Origin: Armillaria gallica
Taxonomy: Eukaryota; Basidiomycota; Agaricomycetes; Agaricales; Physalacriaceae
Length of the DNA: 64,000 bases
Assembly: GCA_037576215.1 (NCBI GenBank)
Contig: JBANDB010000010.1
Location: 992,001 to 1,056,000 of the forward strand
Direction of reading: 5' to 3'
Program-made: the position numbers and the translations under genes
The notes under the pieces: model-generated
Told to the model about the DNA's origin: nothing
The model's database searches: none
What the model saw: only the letters and a program-made list of their open reading frames with translations
In this document: positions 31,491 to 43,360 of the stretch, one piece after another
Layout: the number at the start of each line of letters is the position of its first letter
How positions within the stretch are numbered: position 1 is the first letter of the stretch

Positions 31491-33058
31491 ATGGAGATTT
31501 CACCGCAAGATTCTTTGTCAATCCTTTCTGCTTTGTCCTCCAGGATCGCCCAATCCGATCTTCACTATATTCTTCAGCAATCCGTTCGTCGGAATGCGGT
31601 AGTTGGGCATCGCGTTTCTGAGGAAAGGTCCGAGCTGTTTTCCAAGGCGGCGTTAGACGCGGTCGCGTGCATGTGCGTTGACAAGCCCCATGGACAGTCA
31701 GTAGCCGTGTCCTATTCACACCATCCAGATCTTGTCTACGCCTGGGTGGCTACCAACTCAACGGATGGAAATTCTACCCCGCAGGCACTGGAGAAATATA
31801 TCCGCTCTGTCTGGGACATCCTCGCGAATGCCCCACAGGTCAAGGGACTGTCAGAAAGCCCCGCACTCTTGCTGAAACTCAGCGGGCTAGTGTATGGACG
31901 CTGTTTTAGGAGGATCTATCACCGTGTCAGCAAATTCCATGCTGATTTCCTTGCAATCCTTAAACACGCTCGTACACTGGATCCACCACCAAAGAAGGAG
32001 CACCTCGACTTCTTGGAGGCGGTCCAGGAGATCATCGTCATGCTTCGTGAACTGTGCAGGATAGACAAGGCGCTACCTGACGAAATTTGGTTGTCGGTCG
32101 CCAAACTCATGACGTCCCTTTACACAATCACATCTCCGTCCGCGTTTAAAATATTCTTGGCTGTCGGTTTTGAAGAATCAGAGACATATCACAACCAGAA
32201 CGAGAGTATGTCATGTCGCTGAATACTCGAACATTTATTGACTGCTTACTCACTCTACGTTAAGGAAAAAATAAACAGCCATTCAGCCTCACACAATATA
32301 TAAACACGTTGATGGAAATCCAGCTGCGCATTGATGTTCTCTTCGACATCGCTGCGGCACCTCGAACATGTACCCTTTTTAAAAAGAAACTCCGAGTAAT
32401 CATCGTTGAACCACCGCCCTTCATCGGTCCCATGCGCCATAGCCGAGAGACCTTATTTAGATGTCTTCGCAGCGCCTATGACAGTGTACATACGAACACG
32501 GAGACAGAGAAAGGCGACATGGAGAACCGATTGAACGAGACCACTTCCCAGTTTCTGGACGACATCATGAGTTACGATGTCGCCGCATCTTCACAGGGAC
32601 ACTGCCCAGAGTCAATCTTACTTCTACATCACCATAATCAAAATAATGACCTAACGCCATATCCTTACTTCGGCACTTCTACGCCACCGTGTTATGGCTG
32701 TGTGGTATTCTTCGACGCATACAACTCTGTCGTGACTAGGGATATGCGATGGTGCACTCGACGGACTCATCATCGTGTACGCCCTTGGTCCTTACCCGGA
32801 AAATTCGTTATCCGGAATGGTGTCGAATCAAACAGTAAGGTCACAGACGCACGCGTCCAGCAGGGATTCTTGCATACCGTCAAGTATGCTGTTGGCTCTA
32901 TTATACAGCGGGTGAGTCAACCGCCATCGCCGACTCCATCTTTGGAGGCCGGGGGCAAGGAAGGGGTGTCGTGCGCTTTGATTCCTTCGAAGACCAAAGA
33001 GGGGACAGCTCAACTAAACCAACCAATCAAATTGGCTTCGAAAGAGAAGGAGGGGTAG
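31491..33058 (+). CDS. OTT_1508-like deaminase-family protein
   Basis: Exon 1 starts MEISPQDSLSILSALSSRIA at 31491 and encodes about 238 residues of mostly helical sequence, with no recognised motif. A short intron (GTATGT near 32206 to a TTAAG near 32264) joins exon 2, which gives QLRIDVLFDIAAAPRTCTLF and then the deaminase-like core: GHCPESILLLHHH, YPYFGTSTPPCYGCVVFF and WCTRRTHHRVRPWSLP (about 32598-32804). PCxxC is the zinc-binding half of the cytidine-deaminase fold, and the TRRTHxxxxPWSLP block is typical of the fungal OTT_1508-like group. The His/Glu half reads H-C-P-E rather than H-x-E. The tail is Pro/Lys-rich. About 500 residues. Members of this group are proposed nucleic-acid or protein deaminases; the substrate is unknown. 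Confidence 0.65.
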
Positions 33059-33284
33059 TTGTCTAATTCGGGAGCATAGCTGTACGTCTGCTTGCTGATT
33101 TTCTGTTCAATAATTAATGGATGTGGAACTAGTCATACGCTAGAACTCGATTACCGTTTTGTTTGTCAGCTTAGATTTCAGGTGATAACGTGCATTCTCC
33201 CAGAAGACCATTATTATATCGATTCAGACGATGGGTGTAATATGATATAGCATTAGATAGAGTGCCACATGCCGTGCGGGTTCA

Positions 33285-35365
33285 TCATTCGGCGCCGCCA
33301 CTGGCAACAGCTTCTGCTACACTCGTGCAAGCCAGCAGCTCGCGAATTTCAGGCTGTCCAGTATAAAACCATGATACTAATGCCTGTAGACAAAGGTCAG
33401 ACCAGCCATAGGGAGTCAGTCTAGAACTCACTATCATCGCATAGAACGACACCATCGCGAATCCCTCAGCCCAGTTTGTCTTGGCATCTGCCGTCACGTA
33501 GTTCACCAGGAAACACGCTGCAATCGTCAATGCGACCTCAAATGTATCTTTTCACTTGCAAAATTAGTCCTCAGAATGTAAGCGCGTCTCCGCAAGGAAG
33601 AAACGTACCGAACAGAAGGGAGAAAGGTCTGCCCGTCCACCATGCCAGAAGAACAATGAATGGCATCCAGAACAGAATAAATTGGATAGACAGATCGATG
33701 GCCCGAGCTTTGGCTACTGTGTTCGGTGTTGAGGGCTTTCCAAGGTAGTGCCGGAAGAGGTATCGGGCAAAGAACATCATCGCGACAGCACCGTCCGCAG
33801 AGAAGGATACAATCGGGAGGAGGATAAGACCAAACCACCTAATCGCATTGTCAGTCTAGAGATATGAATACTCGTACATGACTTACTCTTGCTCAATGTT
33901 TGATTCTTCCCTCACGAACTCGATACTATCAACCAGCTGCAAGCATATAAGCGAACGACGGCAGTATTAGAATGCTTTCGACGTACCCATTCCGCAGTGG
34001 CGGCCATCAAGCCGATTGTGATAATCAGCATGATGATACAGACCCATTGACTGACTTCGGGCTCCTTCTTCGCCAATTCTTCCTCCCGTTCTTCCATCTC
34101 CTTGGTGGCATTCGGATGCAACCTCATGGCATTATTGGCTCCAGGTGGATTGTGCAAGAAAATTCGAGAGCAGATGTACACGAGGAGAAGGATAATCGCC
34201 AGACCACGGCTCATTTGGAGGAATGAGCGACGTGTTTCATCATTGACGACGCCCGTCGAGTCCACGCCCTGGATTGACGCAAAGAATGCTGTAGGAAGGA
34301 GAAGTGACAGTACCCTGTTTTATGTCAACACGTTTCGGTGGGCACTAAAAGGGATTTAGACCTACCCGATAGCCAGTAGGGTATGGTTGAGCTGTGTGAG
34401 ATGAGGATGGAGATCTTGCTCCAGTATACGCGCGCCGCCCGCAATGAACGAAGTGCCGGGTATCAAGAGAAGATGAAGAACGACGACACCTGCCTGGGGG
34501 TAAGCCTCACGGAAAATGTACGGTAGCAGGGAAGGAGCCTACCGATGATAGTCGATTGAAGTAGCTTCAGCCTGAGTCGACTGTCAGATCGTTCTAAAGA
34601 ACAGATAATTTTGATAATACTCACTCGCATTTTGTCATAAGTATAATGGCCAAAGTCGCTTCGACTGTGCTGTAGAAGTATATAATCAGCTGAGGAGACT
34701 AACCTACTTGGTCTGAAAAGTGGCACGTACTTATTCAGAGAGATGGTAATTAAATCCCCCAGGTCCGATCCACAGTAGAACGACATCTGTTCTCCTCCAT
34801 ACTCAAACAGTCTTTCTAGTGGGACAATGGCAAGAAAGCAGACTGTAGAAACGTATGTTAGAGATGATCGACAGCAAGTTCGTTGACTATCACTCACAAG
34901 TGAATGTCACTCCGTACGGCCATACGCGTTGTGCATCCCCGCTCTCACGTTCATCATGCGTATTTCCAAAATGGGCTACCCATGCTAATGGAATGAAGAC
35001 GATGAAAACGTTGACCCCTGCGAAGAAGAGTAAAGTCAAGAGGCGTTCAGGGCATCAAGTGATTCCGACGCACATGACGACAGCGCGATGGCTTTGAGAC
35101 TTTCCACTACTCCAATTTTCCTCTTTCCTGTCCTCAAGAAACGGTCTTTGAAGAGCATGAGACTCCTTTTGTCGGGGAACAGATGGAAGTGTCGCATTCC
35201 ATAGATGTCGGACAAGGAGTCTGAGCTGGAAGACGAGGAAGATGATGATGAGCTTGAGCTGCTGCTCGATGACTCGGACGAATGTCGCCGTTCAGACAAG
35301 GCATGCTCCTCATCGACGATGCGTTCGTTGCTGTGTCGTTGTCGAGAGCGGGCTGGTTCTGACAT
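33285..35365 (-). CDS. Vacuolar Ca2+/H+ exchanger (CAX/VCX1 family)
   Basis: A cation/proton antiporter expected in the vacuolar membrane, moving cytosolic Ca2+ in exchange for protons. The start at 35365 (MSEPARSRQRHSNERIVDEE) leads into a run of about 18 Ser. After a 56-nt intron come membrane segments (WVNVFIVFIPLAWVAHFG). The first alpha repeat is rebuilt across an intron as SLNNTVEATLAIILMTKCEL, containing the family N-x-x-V-E-A motif. PGTSFIAGGARILEQDLHPH and NHTLLAIG follow, then the acidic loop (MEEREEELAKKEPEVSQW). The second repeat, with FGLILLPIVSFSADGAVAMM, has Ser-Ala-Asp-Gly-Ala where many members have GNAAEH. It ends CTSVAEAVASGGAE. About ten introns. Length and helices are normal. 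The altered second repeat resembles the CAX-like subgroup. Confidence 0.85.
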
Positions 35366-35604
35366 GGTTCTGTGATGACCCAGCCAGCCTCAAGGCTGTT
35401 CAATGCTTAAATGGTGACGGCAACACTGCGACCGAACGTCGACCGGACATAGAGAATACTTACCGGTATCAGTCTTCAGTGGCTATTCTGCGGAAGAGCC
35501 GGCAAGGCTTGGCAGGGACGGAATGTTCCAAGATGAAATGAGTTGCGGCATGTGTTGAGTACGTTTTCAAACGAAAATAATCGCGTCGACAGTTATTCGG
35601 CGCG

Positions 35605-36748
<1,144 letters not shown>

Positions 36749-37315
36749 ATGCAACGGCAGTTTTGCGGGCGGGCGCTGTCGTTCACGCGCTCCTATGCTA
36801 CCAGATATCCCCGACCTAAACCAGGGACGTCGGAAAGGCCACCATATCGCGCCCCAGATCCTTTGGTAAACAATCCCAGCGCCGCCGTGACCACCCTTCC
36901 CGACGAAGAACTCACTTTCATCTATCGTCCTCCACCTACGTCGCCTTCACCATTCTCATTGACGACAAGTCCAGCCTCACCTCTTTTGCGGCTTAGAGCT
37001 AAGCCGACAGAGAGTGCTCTACCTCCGCTATCTCGTCCAAATGAGAAAGTCCAGCCTGAACGTGTCTCTGAGGCCGTTATAGAAAAAATCAAGAAGCTCA
37101 GGAGGGGAAATCCTGAAAAATATAGTCGGGGAACTCTCGCGAAAATGTTTGGCTGTACCCAAACTTTTGTCGGCCTCGTTGCTGCTCTTAAGAGCTCGAA
37201 ACGCAAGTCCTTACTGAAGAAACGGGAGGTCGGTCACCAGCTGGAGAGAGAGAAATGGAGCGAAAGACATACACTGGTGAAGGCTATTCGCGCGAAGAGA
37301 CGCGAGTTGTGGTGA
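36749..37315 (+). CDS. MRPL20: Mitochondrial large-subunit ribosomal protein mL58 (MRPL20)
   Basis: An intronless gene of 188 codons. The N-terminus MQRQFCGRALSFTRSYATRY is Arg-rich and lacks acids, a mitochondrial presequence. A Pro-rich linker follows, and then the conserved MRP-L20 region: ELTFIYRPPPTSPSPFSL, SEAVIEKIKKLRRGNPEKYS and RGTLAKMFGCTQTFVGLVAA. It ends in a basic helix (REKWSERHTLVKAIRAKRRE). This ordering, including the x-R-x-x-N-P-x-x-(Y/W)-(T/S)-x-x-x-L-A-x-x-F core, is typical of fungal mL58. Length matches the family (about 190-200). The protein has no bacterial counterpart and sits on the surface of the mitoribosome large subunit. Confidence 0.88.
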   Translation: MQRQFCGRALSFTRSYATRYPRPKPGTSERPPYRAPDPLVNNPSAAVTTLPDEELTFIYRPPPTSPSPFSLTTSPASPLLRLRAKPTESALPPLSRPNEKVQPERVSEAVIEKIKKLRRGNPEKYSRGTLAKMFGCTQTFVGLVAALKSSKRKSLLKKREVGHQLEREKWSERHTLVKAIRAKRRELW

Positions 37316-37633
37316 TACTGGTTTGCTCGTTCTTTTCTGTGCATGCAAGCTATTGACGAATCGTTCAGTGACATGGATGGCTGGACACAGTGCTGGCAAG
37401 GTGTAGGGATGGAGAGAAATGGTGACCGCTATGTCGCGGCACTTCAGTTCTATTACTTTAGGAACATTCGTTTGACTTGGGCAATAATTGAATGTTGCTC
37501 CTCCATTGCTTGTGTGACAGATATTGCAAACGTTGTGACTACTTGTCACTAAGGGTACCTATTTGTGTCTGTACTCTGGTGGGCAAACCGCCACACGAGT
37601 CCTTCCAGTGGACGTCCAGCTCAATCTATAACC
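37316..37633. other. Spacer mL58 / CUL1
   Basis: About 318 bp. It contains the mL58 3' UTR and the CUL1 promoter and leader. No gene recognised. Confidence 0.3.
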
Positions 37634-40411
37634 ATGGCGTCCCCCAATTCCAACCCGCCCATTCCTCCCGCCAATGCAGACCTAATAACGACTTGGGCCT
37701 TCCTGGAAGAAGGTGTGGACCACATCATGACCAAGTTGCAGACCGGCGTCTCGTACTCCAAGGTCAGCTCAGATCTTGGCTCGATTTCGTCAATTGACAG
37801 CCAAGTATACAGTATATGTCGCTCTACACGGTCGCATACAACTACTGCACGTCGCCAAAGACGGGGCCGGAAAGCATGGGTCTTGGCGCGGCTACCAGAA
37901 GTGAGAATGCCTTTTTCAGCTAATCGAGCCGTTCTGAATCCTCTTATTAGCTGGGGCAAATCTGATGGGGTCAGATTTGTACAATAACCTTATCCGATAT
38001 TTCGTGGTTCACCTAAAAGCTCTTCGGGACGTTCGTTACTTGCATTGCTTCGTGGTCGCGTCGATCGTTGATAGCTTTAATACAGAAAGCCGAGGGTCTG
38101 CAAGAAGACAATCTGCTCAGGTATTATGCCGCCGAATGGCAGCGATACACAACAGGAGCGAACTACATCAACCGGCTGTTCACCTACCTCAACCGACATT
38201 GGGTCAAACGTGAAAGGGACGAAGGGAGAAAGACGGTGTACCCGGTGTATACTGTGTGTCACATCTATTAACCTCTGCTGTATCAATTCATTGACATGCG
38301 TGCACAGCTTGCTCTTGTCCAATGGAAAAACAATCTTTTCGTTCCGATACAACAGAAGAACGCTACCCTGGCCAATGCTTTACTACACCTGATCGAACAA
38401 CAGCGGAACGGGGAAACCATTGACCAAGGCCTTGTGAAGAAAGTCGTCGATTCATTTGTGTCCCTTGGACTGGACGACATGGATCCAAACAAGCCGTGTC
38501 TCGATGTCTATAAAGATCACTTTGAAGCACCCTTCCTTGCTGCCACAGAAATGTATTACAAGAAAGAGTCAGAGGCATTCTTAGCGGAAAATAGCGTACC
38601 GGACTATCTCAAGAAGGCCGAAGAGCGTCTACGAGAGGAGGAAGATCGCGTCGAGCGATACCTACACACCGAAACACGTAAAACCCTTATATCCAAATGC
38701 GAAGAGGTCCTCATTAAATCGCACTCCGAGCTTATGTGGGACAGCTTTCAAAGTCTTCTCGATTTTGACAGAGACGAAGACCTACAACGCATGTATGCTC
38801 TTTTATCCCGCATATCTAACGGTCTGGAGCCTCTACGGCAGAGATTCGAGGGTCATGTCAAGAAGGCTGGCCTTGATGCTGTTTCACGACTTGTAGGAGA
38901 GGATGGTACGACGCTTGAGGCGCTGGATCCGAAAGCGTACGTTGACGCGCTTTTGGAAATCCACGCAAAGAACTCCGCGATCGTGACGCGTAGTTTCAGA
39001 GGGGAAGCCGGGTTCGTCGCTAGTCTCGACAAGGCATGTAGAGACTTTGTCAACCGGAATGCCGCCACCGGAACCTCGAGTAATAAATCACCGGAACTGC
39101 TGGCGAAACATACGGATCTACTACTTCGGAAAAACAATAAGATGGCGGAGGAACAGGATTTGGAAGGGGCGCTGAACCGTGTGGTGCGCAATGTTTTTCT
39201 GTCAGTTGTGTTTTCCGGAGTGCTTAGCGTCCATCAGATGATCCTCTTTAAATACCTCGAGGATAAGGATGTATTCCAGCAATTCTACTCCACCAAGCTG
39301 TCAAAACGTCTGATTCATAGCGTGTCGGCATCTGATGAGGCCGAAGCGAGTATGATCTCCAAGCTCAAAGAGGCTTGTGGATTTGAATACACGAACAAGT
39401 TGCAGCGGATGTTTACAGGTAAACCATTGATAGTCCTTGACCTGTTCAATACTCATATCGCGCACCAGACATGAGTTTGAGTAAAGATCTAACGGACCAG
39501 TTCAAGGAACGCATGCAACAGAACCACGACGACTTAGACGTCACATTCAGTGTCATGGTTCTCGGTACGAACTTCTGGCCTTTGAATCCGCCTTCACACG
39601 AATTTACCGTTCCGAGGGAAATTTACTCTACGTTCGACCGGTTCCAAAAGTACTACCAAACGAAACACTCGGGGCGAAAGCTGACCTGGCTATGGAATTA
39701 CTCGAAGAACGAACTGCGGACGAACTATCTCAACCAGAGATACATATTGATGACCAGCTCATTCCAGATGGGTGTCTTGGTACAGTATAACAACCATGAC
39801 ACACTTTCTCTCTCTGAACTCGTCACCGCGACTTCAATTCCCAAAGAGCTCATCAGTCAAGTCCTGGCCATCCTTGTAAAGGCGAAGATTCTCATCAACG
39901 ACGAGTCTGAGCAGTATGATCTCAACCCTGGTGCGACCATGTAAAACACGAATCATTATTGCGACTAACTACTCGAATTTTCAGCCTTCAAGTCGAAAAA
40001 GATCAGAGTGAACCTCAATCAACCGATCAAAGCCGAAGTCAGAGCGGAAGCAACTGAGGTCCTGAAAAACGTTGACGAGGATCGGAAGTATGTTATCCAG
40101 GCAACTATCGTTCGGTCCGTCTTCTATTGCACATATTTAGTTTCGGTTTTTTATGATCCTCCTTGCTTCTAGGATCATGAAGGCCAGGAAGTCGATGAAA
40201 AACCAACAGCTTATACAGGAAGTCATTTCGCAAATTTCTCAGCGCTTCGCACCAAAAATTCCGGACATCAAGAAGGTTCGGGCGGTCTCATTTTTATCTC
40301 AACACCTTTTATGCTGACCGATCATTCACTAAGGCTATTGATACGTTGCTCGAGAAAGAGTACATAGAGCGCGTAGATGGGACTCGGGACACTTTCGCCT
40401 ACGTTGCATGA
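37634..40411 (+). CDS. CUL1: Cullin-1, scaffold of SCF ubiquitin ligases
   Basis: The start at 37634 ([20 protein letters not shown]) is followed by the Skp1-binding N-terminal cullin repeat ([36 protein letters not shown] after an intron). Helical repeats span the 392-codon exon from about 38305 ([35 protein letters not shown]). The cullin homology domain reads [35 protein letters not shown] (across the intron at 39419-39468), [17 protein letters not shown] and [15 protein letters not shown]. The C-terminal winged helix has [20 protein letters not shown], whose Lys after RIM is the NEDD8 site. It ends [18 protein letters not shown] with a stop at 40409-40411. About 10 introns; full length (about 760 residues). 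It acts with Skp1, Rbx1 and F-box proteins such as the one at 10869-12632. Confidence 0.95.
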
Positions 40412-40930
40412 TTTCCACCATACTTCCCATATTCATCTCTGCTGTAGTTGTTCCGTGTCTGTCTTGTGTGTGTTTAACAGCAATTTTGTAGCATATACTC
40501 TATCCCCACACCAATCATCGTACTATTTATAACACATTTCCACAATCTCGACTGTAGCGATTGACTCAGTCACAGCCAATCCATTACAGATAAGGTAATA
40601 TTTCTCACGCATGCTGTATTTGCTGTCGACTAAATGCTTCGATGAATAGGAAAGTGCTGTAACTCTTTACAGCGGGTCTAAATCACTAAAAACAGCGTGT
40701 TAAGCGCCTACGGGTCCGATTGAACTGGACACCTCATGCAGACGCTTTCTTTCTATTGGCAACAGTTAAGCTTGGGTACTTACACAGATCGGATCTGTCA
40801 ACCCTACAGCTCAGCTCCATCTGACGCTCCGTCTGGAAATTCCACAGCTTGTTGACGCCCCTTAAGTATGCGCAATGGCTGGCGATATGAACTTGTTCTC
40901 TGGTGTAATTCAACTCCTTTTCTATCTATC
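40412..40930. other. Spacer CUL1 / DUF6534 gene
   Basis: About 520 bp between tandem genes, A/T-rich in its left part (CUL1 3' UTR). No gene recognised. Confidence 0.3.
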
Positions 40931-43128
40931 ATGGGTCTTGACTCAACATACGGAAGTGCTTTCATTGGCCTCATCGCTGCATCGATGTGTGTTGTGCTAT
41001 TTCTCTCCCGGCCTTTTGTTCTTAAAGACTGTTGAACAGACTGTACGGCGTAACGCTCACCCAAACGTACGTGACAATGCTCTTTGAAGGTGTCTGAGTC
41101 TTCCAACGTTGCTGCAGATATATCTATTTCAGGTGAGAGCGAGTGACCCATCCACTTTACATCGACTGACGGTGTTGTTATAGTAGAGACTGCTCAAATG
41201 ATAGGGTGTATGGCCGGATTGCGGTAATGTTTTTGTAATTGACGCCGGCTATAGATTCATCTGATTACTTGCCAGGTCGCAGTTCTGTGGTTTGTCTGAT
41301 GCCTTTCAAATTGAAGCGTTTTGATCGACCGAGCATGTATTAGTATCCTGGATACCGTGCACCTTATACTGTGTATAATGACTCTTTACTGGTTGGTGTA
41401 GACAGTACATCTTTCGTTCCCCTGTTCAAGGTTGAGCGTAGGCACTTAATTACCAACTTCTCCGATGTCTCCTCCCTTGACCACCTGACGTGGTACGTTC
41501 CCATCTTCTCGTCTATTCGTCTTCCTAACACTAGAACAACAGGAGCATGAACGTGCGTGGTTGACCAAAATCCCGCACCTAACCTTCTGATATATATGTT
41601 CTGATGAACTAGGCGCAGACCGGATTCAATGTATGTTGTCGCACTAAATGCGATTGACTCATGTAACCTTTGTCATCGTAGGGACTCATCGCTCTGATCG
41701 TCGAATGGTGCGTTAGTCACTTTGATATGCCTTGTGTACTCATGAATTGTTAAACAGTATCTTTGCTCGACGGGTCTATATACGTGCGGTCTTCGATGAC
41801 CCTGTCAAGCACAACGCTCACAGTTTGCCAGTTTCGAGGAATGTTTTCATTGCTACAACCATTGTATGTTCTATTCAATGGTCGCCACTACGTGTAGACA
41901 CTCAATCGGCTTATTAGGTGCTCTTCTCTGGCTTCCATTTCGGTAAGTTCAGTCAGCCCTCGTTTTTGAGAGGTAATTACAATAGTACCAGGTTTTTGCA
42001 TAGGTACTGTACTCTTTTGGCGTCTGGGAATTCCACGTTTATTAAAGACGCCGCAACATGTTGCAGTTTTTGTCGTCAAAAGGTTCGTCTGACCGGGTTT
42101 CCGACATCATGCGACTGCGTGCAAATGGACGTTCTAGTTTCAGATTAGGATCCATGGAAGGATTCCAGGAATTGATTGTGAATGTGGTCCAACACTAGTC
42201 TGACATCGGTTCTAAGAATTGATTTACAGTGGGTCACCAGTGCAGGAAATGGAAGCTCAGCGGTCGCGGATATTCTCATTGCCGCCTCTTTGTGCTTTTA
42301 TCTTCACATAAACCGGACGGGTCATCGAAAGTGTGTGCATTGTTTATTCTCAATCAAGGACTACCGCGTAACGAAGCATTGTCAAGGACCGACTCTCTCA
42401 TCACTGCCCTGATTGCCTATAGCCTGGCGACAGGTCTCGTCTCAAGGTACTTCTGGGGCTCCCAGTCTTCTCCCGGTCATGTTTTGCTTACCTCCGTGTA
42501 GCTTGATCCGCGTTGTAATAGTAATCACGGTATATTTCTACTATATACGCGCAGTAAGATGGGCTTATTCACAGTTTTTTTTAGTTTGCCACCATGCCTA
42601 ATAATTACATCTGGCTGGCCTTTTGTTGGATAGGCGGAAAATGTGTGTGTTTATGCCTATGTGGGGTAGTGGCCTCTTCTGAACATCTTGCTGCATGTTA
42701 GGCTACGTGAACTCCTTCTTAGCATCGTTGAATTGTTTTACTATCCAACTCCCGCACTGTTCTGACACTGAATGTCAGGTTGAATTACCGTGATTCGCTT
42801 CGAGAGAAAGCGGCGCGATCATCGGATACAACTTTCCCGCAGCTCTCAACCTTTAGAGCTGCCTCCGCAGGAACTCTTCATCCGCCAGCTCGAGCTCTAT
42901 CAAAGAGACCAGTAAGTTTATTCAAATGTCCTTGAACGAATTGAACAGCTAACAACTCAGTCCCTCACGCCACTCATGATCGGCTTTCGCTCGTCCACTG
43001 TTACAAAAACAGAGGGCAGTGCTATGACTGTGAGTTATCATTCAATCTTGTATCCGAGCTGTGGTGCCGATTCTAGTGAAAATTTAGCCAATCGGAAGCG
43101 CTTGTTCGGACGTGACATCATTTTCTGA
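40931..43128 (+). CDS. DUF6534-type multi-span membrane protein with many micro-exons
   Basis: No long open frame exists, but short exons joined by GT/AG introns give a continuous family-like protein. They read MGLDSTYGSAFIGLIAAS (exon 1, 40931-40986), ILYGVTLTQTYIYF, SRDCSNDR, VAVLCILDTVHLILCIMTLY, WLVHLITNFSDVSSLDHLTW, SMN, AQTGFN, GLIALIVE, CIFARRVYI, FIATTIVLFSGFHFG, FCIGTVLFWRLGIP, WVTSAGNGSSAVADILIAAS, LCFYLHINRTGHRK, RTDSLITALIAYSLATGLVS, TMPNNYIWLAFCWIGGK, CYVNSFLASLNYRDSLREK. About seven helices. These match the order of blocks in the DUF6534 proteins expanded in agaricomycetes, including TDSLI..LI.Y and YVNSFLA.LN.R. The 3' end after SKRP is uncertain; a TGA at 43126-43128 is my choice. 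Function unknown. Confidence 0.75.
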
Positions 43129-43360
43129 ACTTGTGTAGTTCACGTCGGCATGGAAAGTATTAATATTATTCTTGGTGTCCGTTTTTTTTGAATTCGCTCT
43201 TCTTGTATCGTAATTTCCCGCACTTTGAATGAAGTCAGGAATTTGGTAAGGATGACGTCACATTGGCTTGTATTTGGCAAATGCATTCGAACAAAATAGC
43301 GCCTGAGAACGCGTTGAACTCAGGCTTGGAAGCCACTTGACTTTTTCCACCACTTCCACC

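Noticed and set aside
35215..35275. Short repeat array
   Set aside because: It is a poly-Ser codon run inside the CAX coding sequence.
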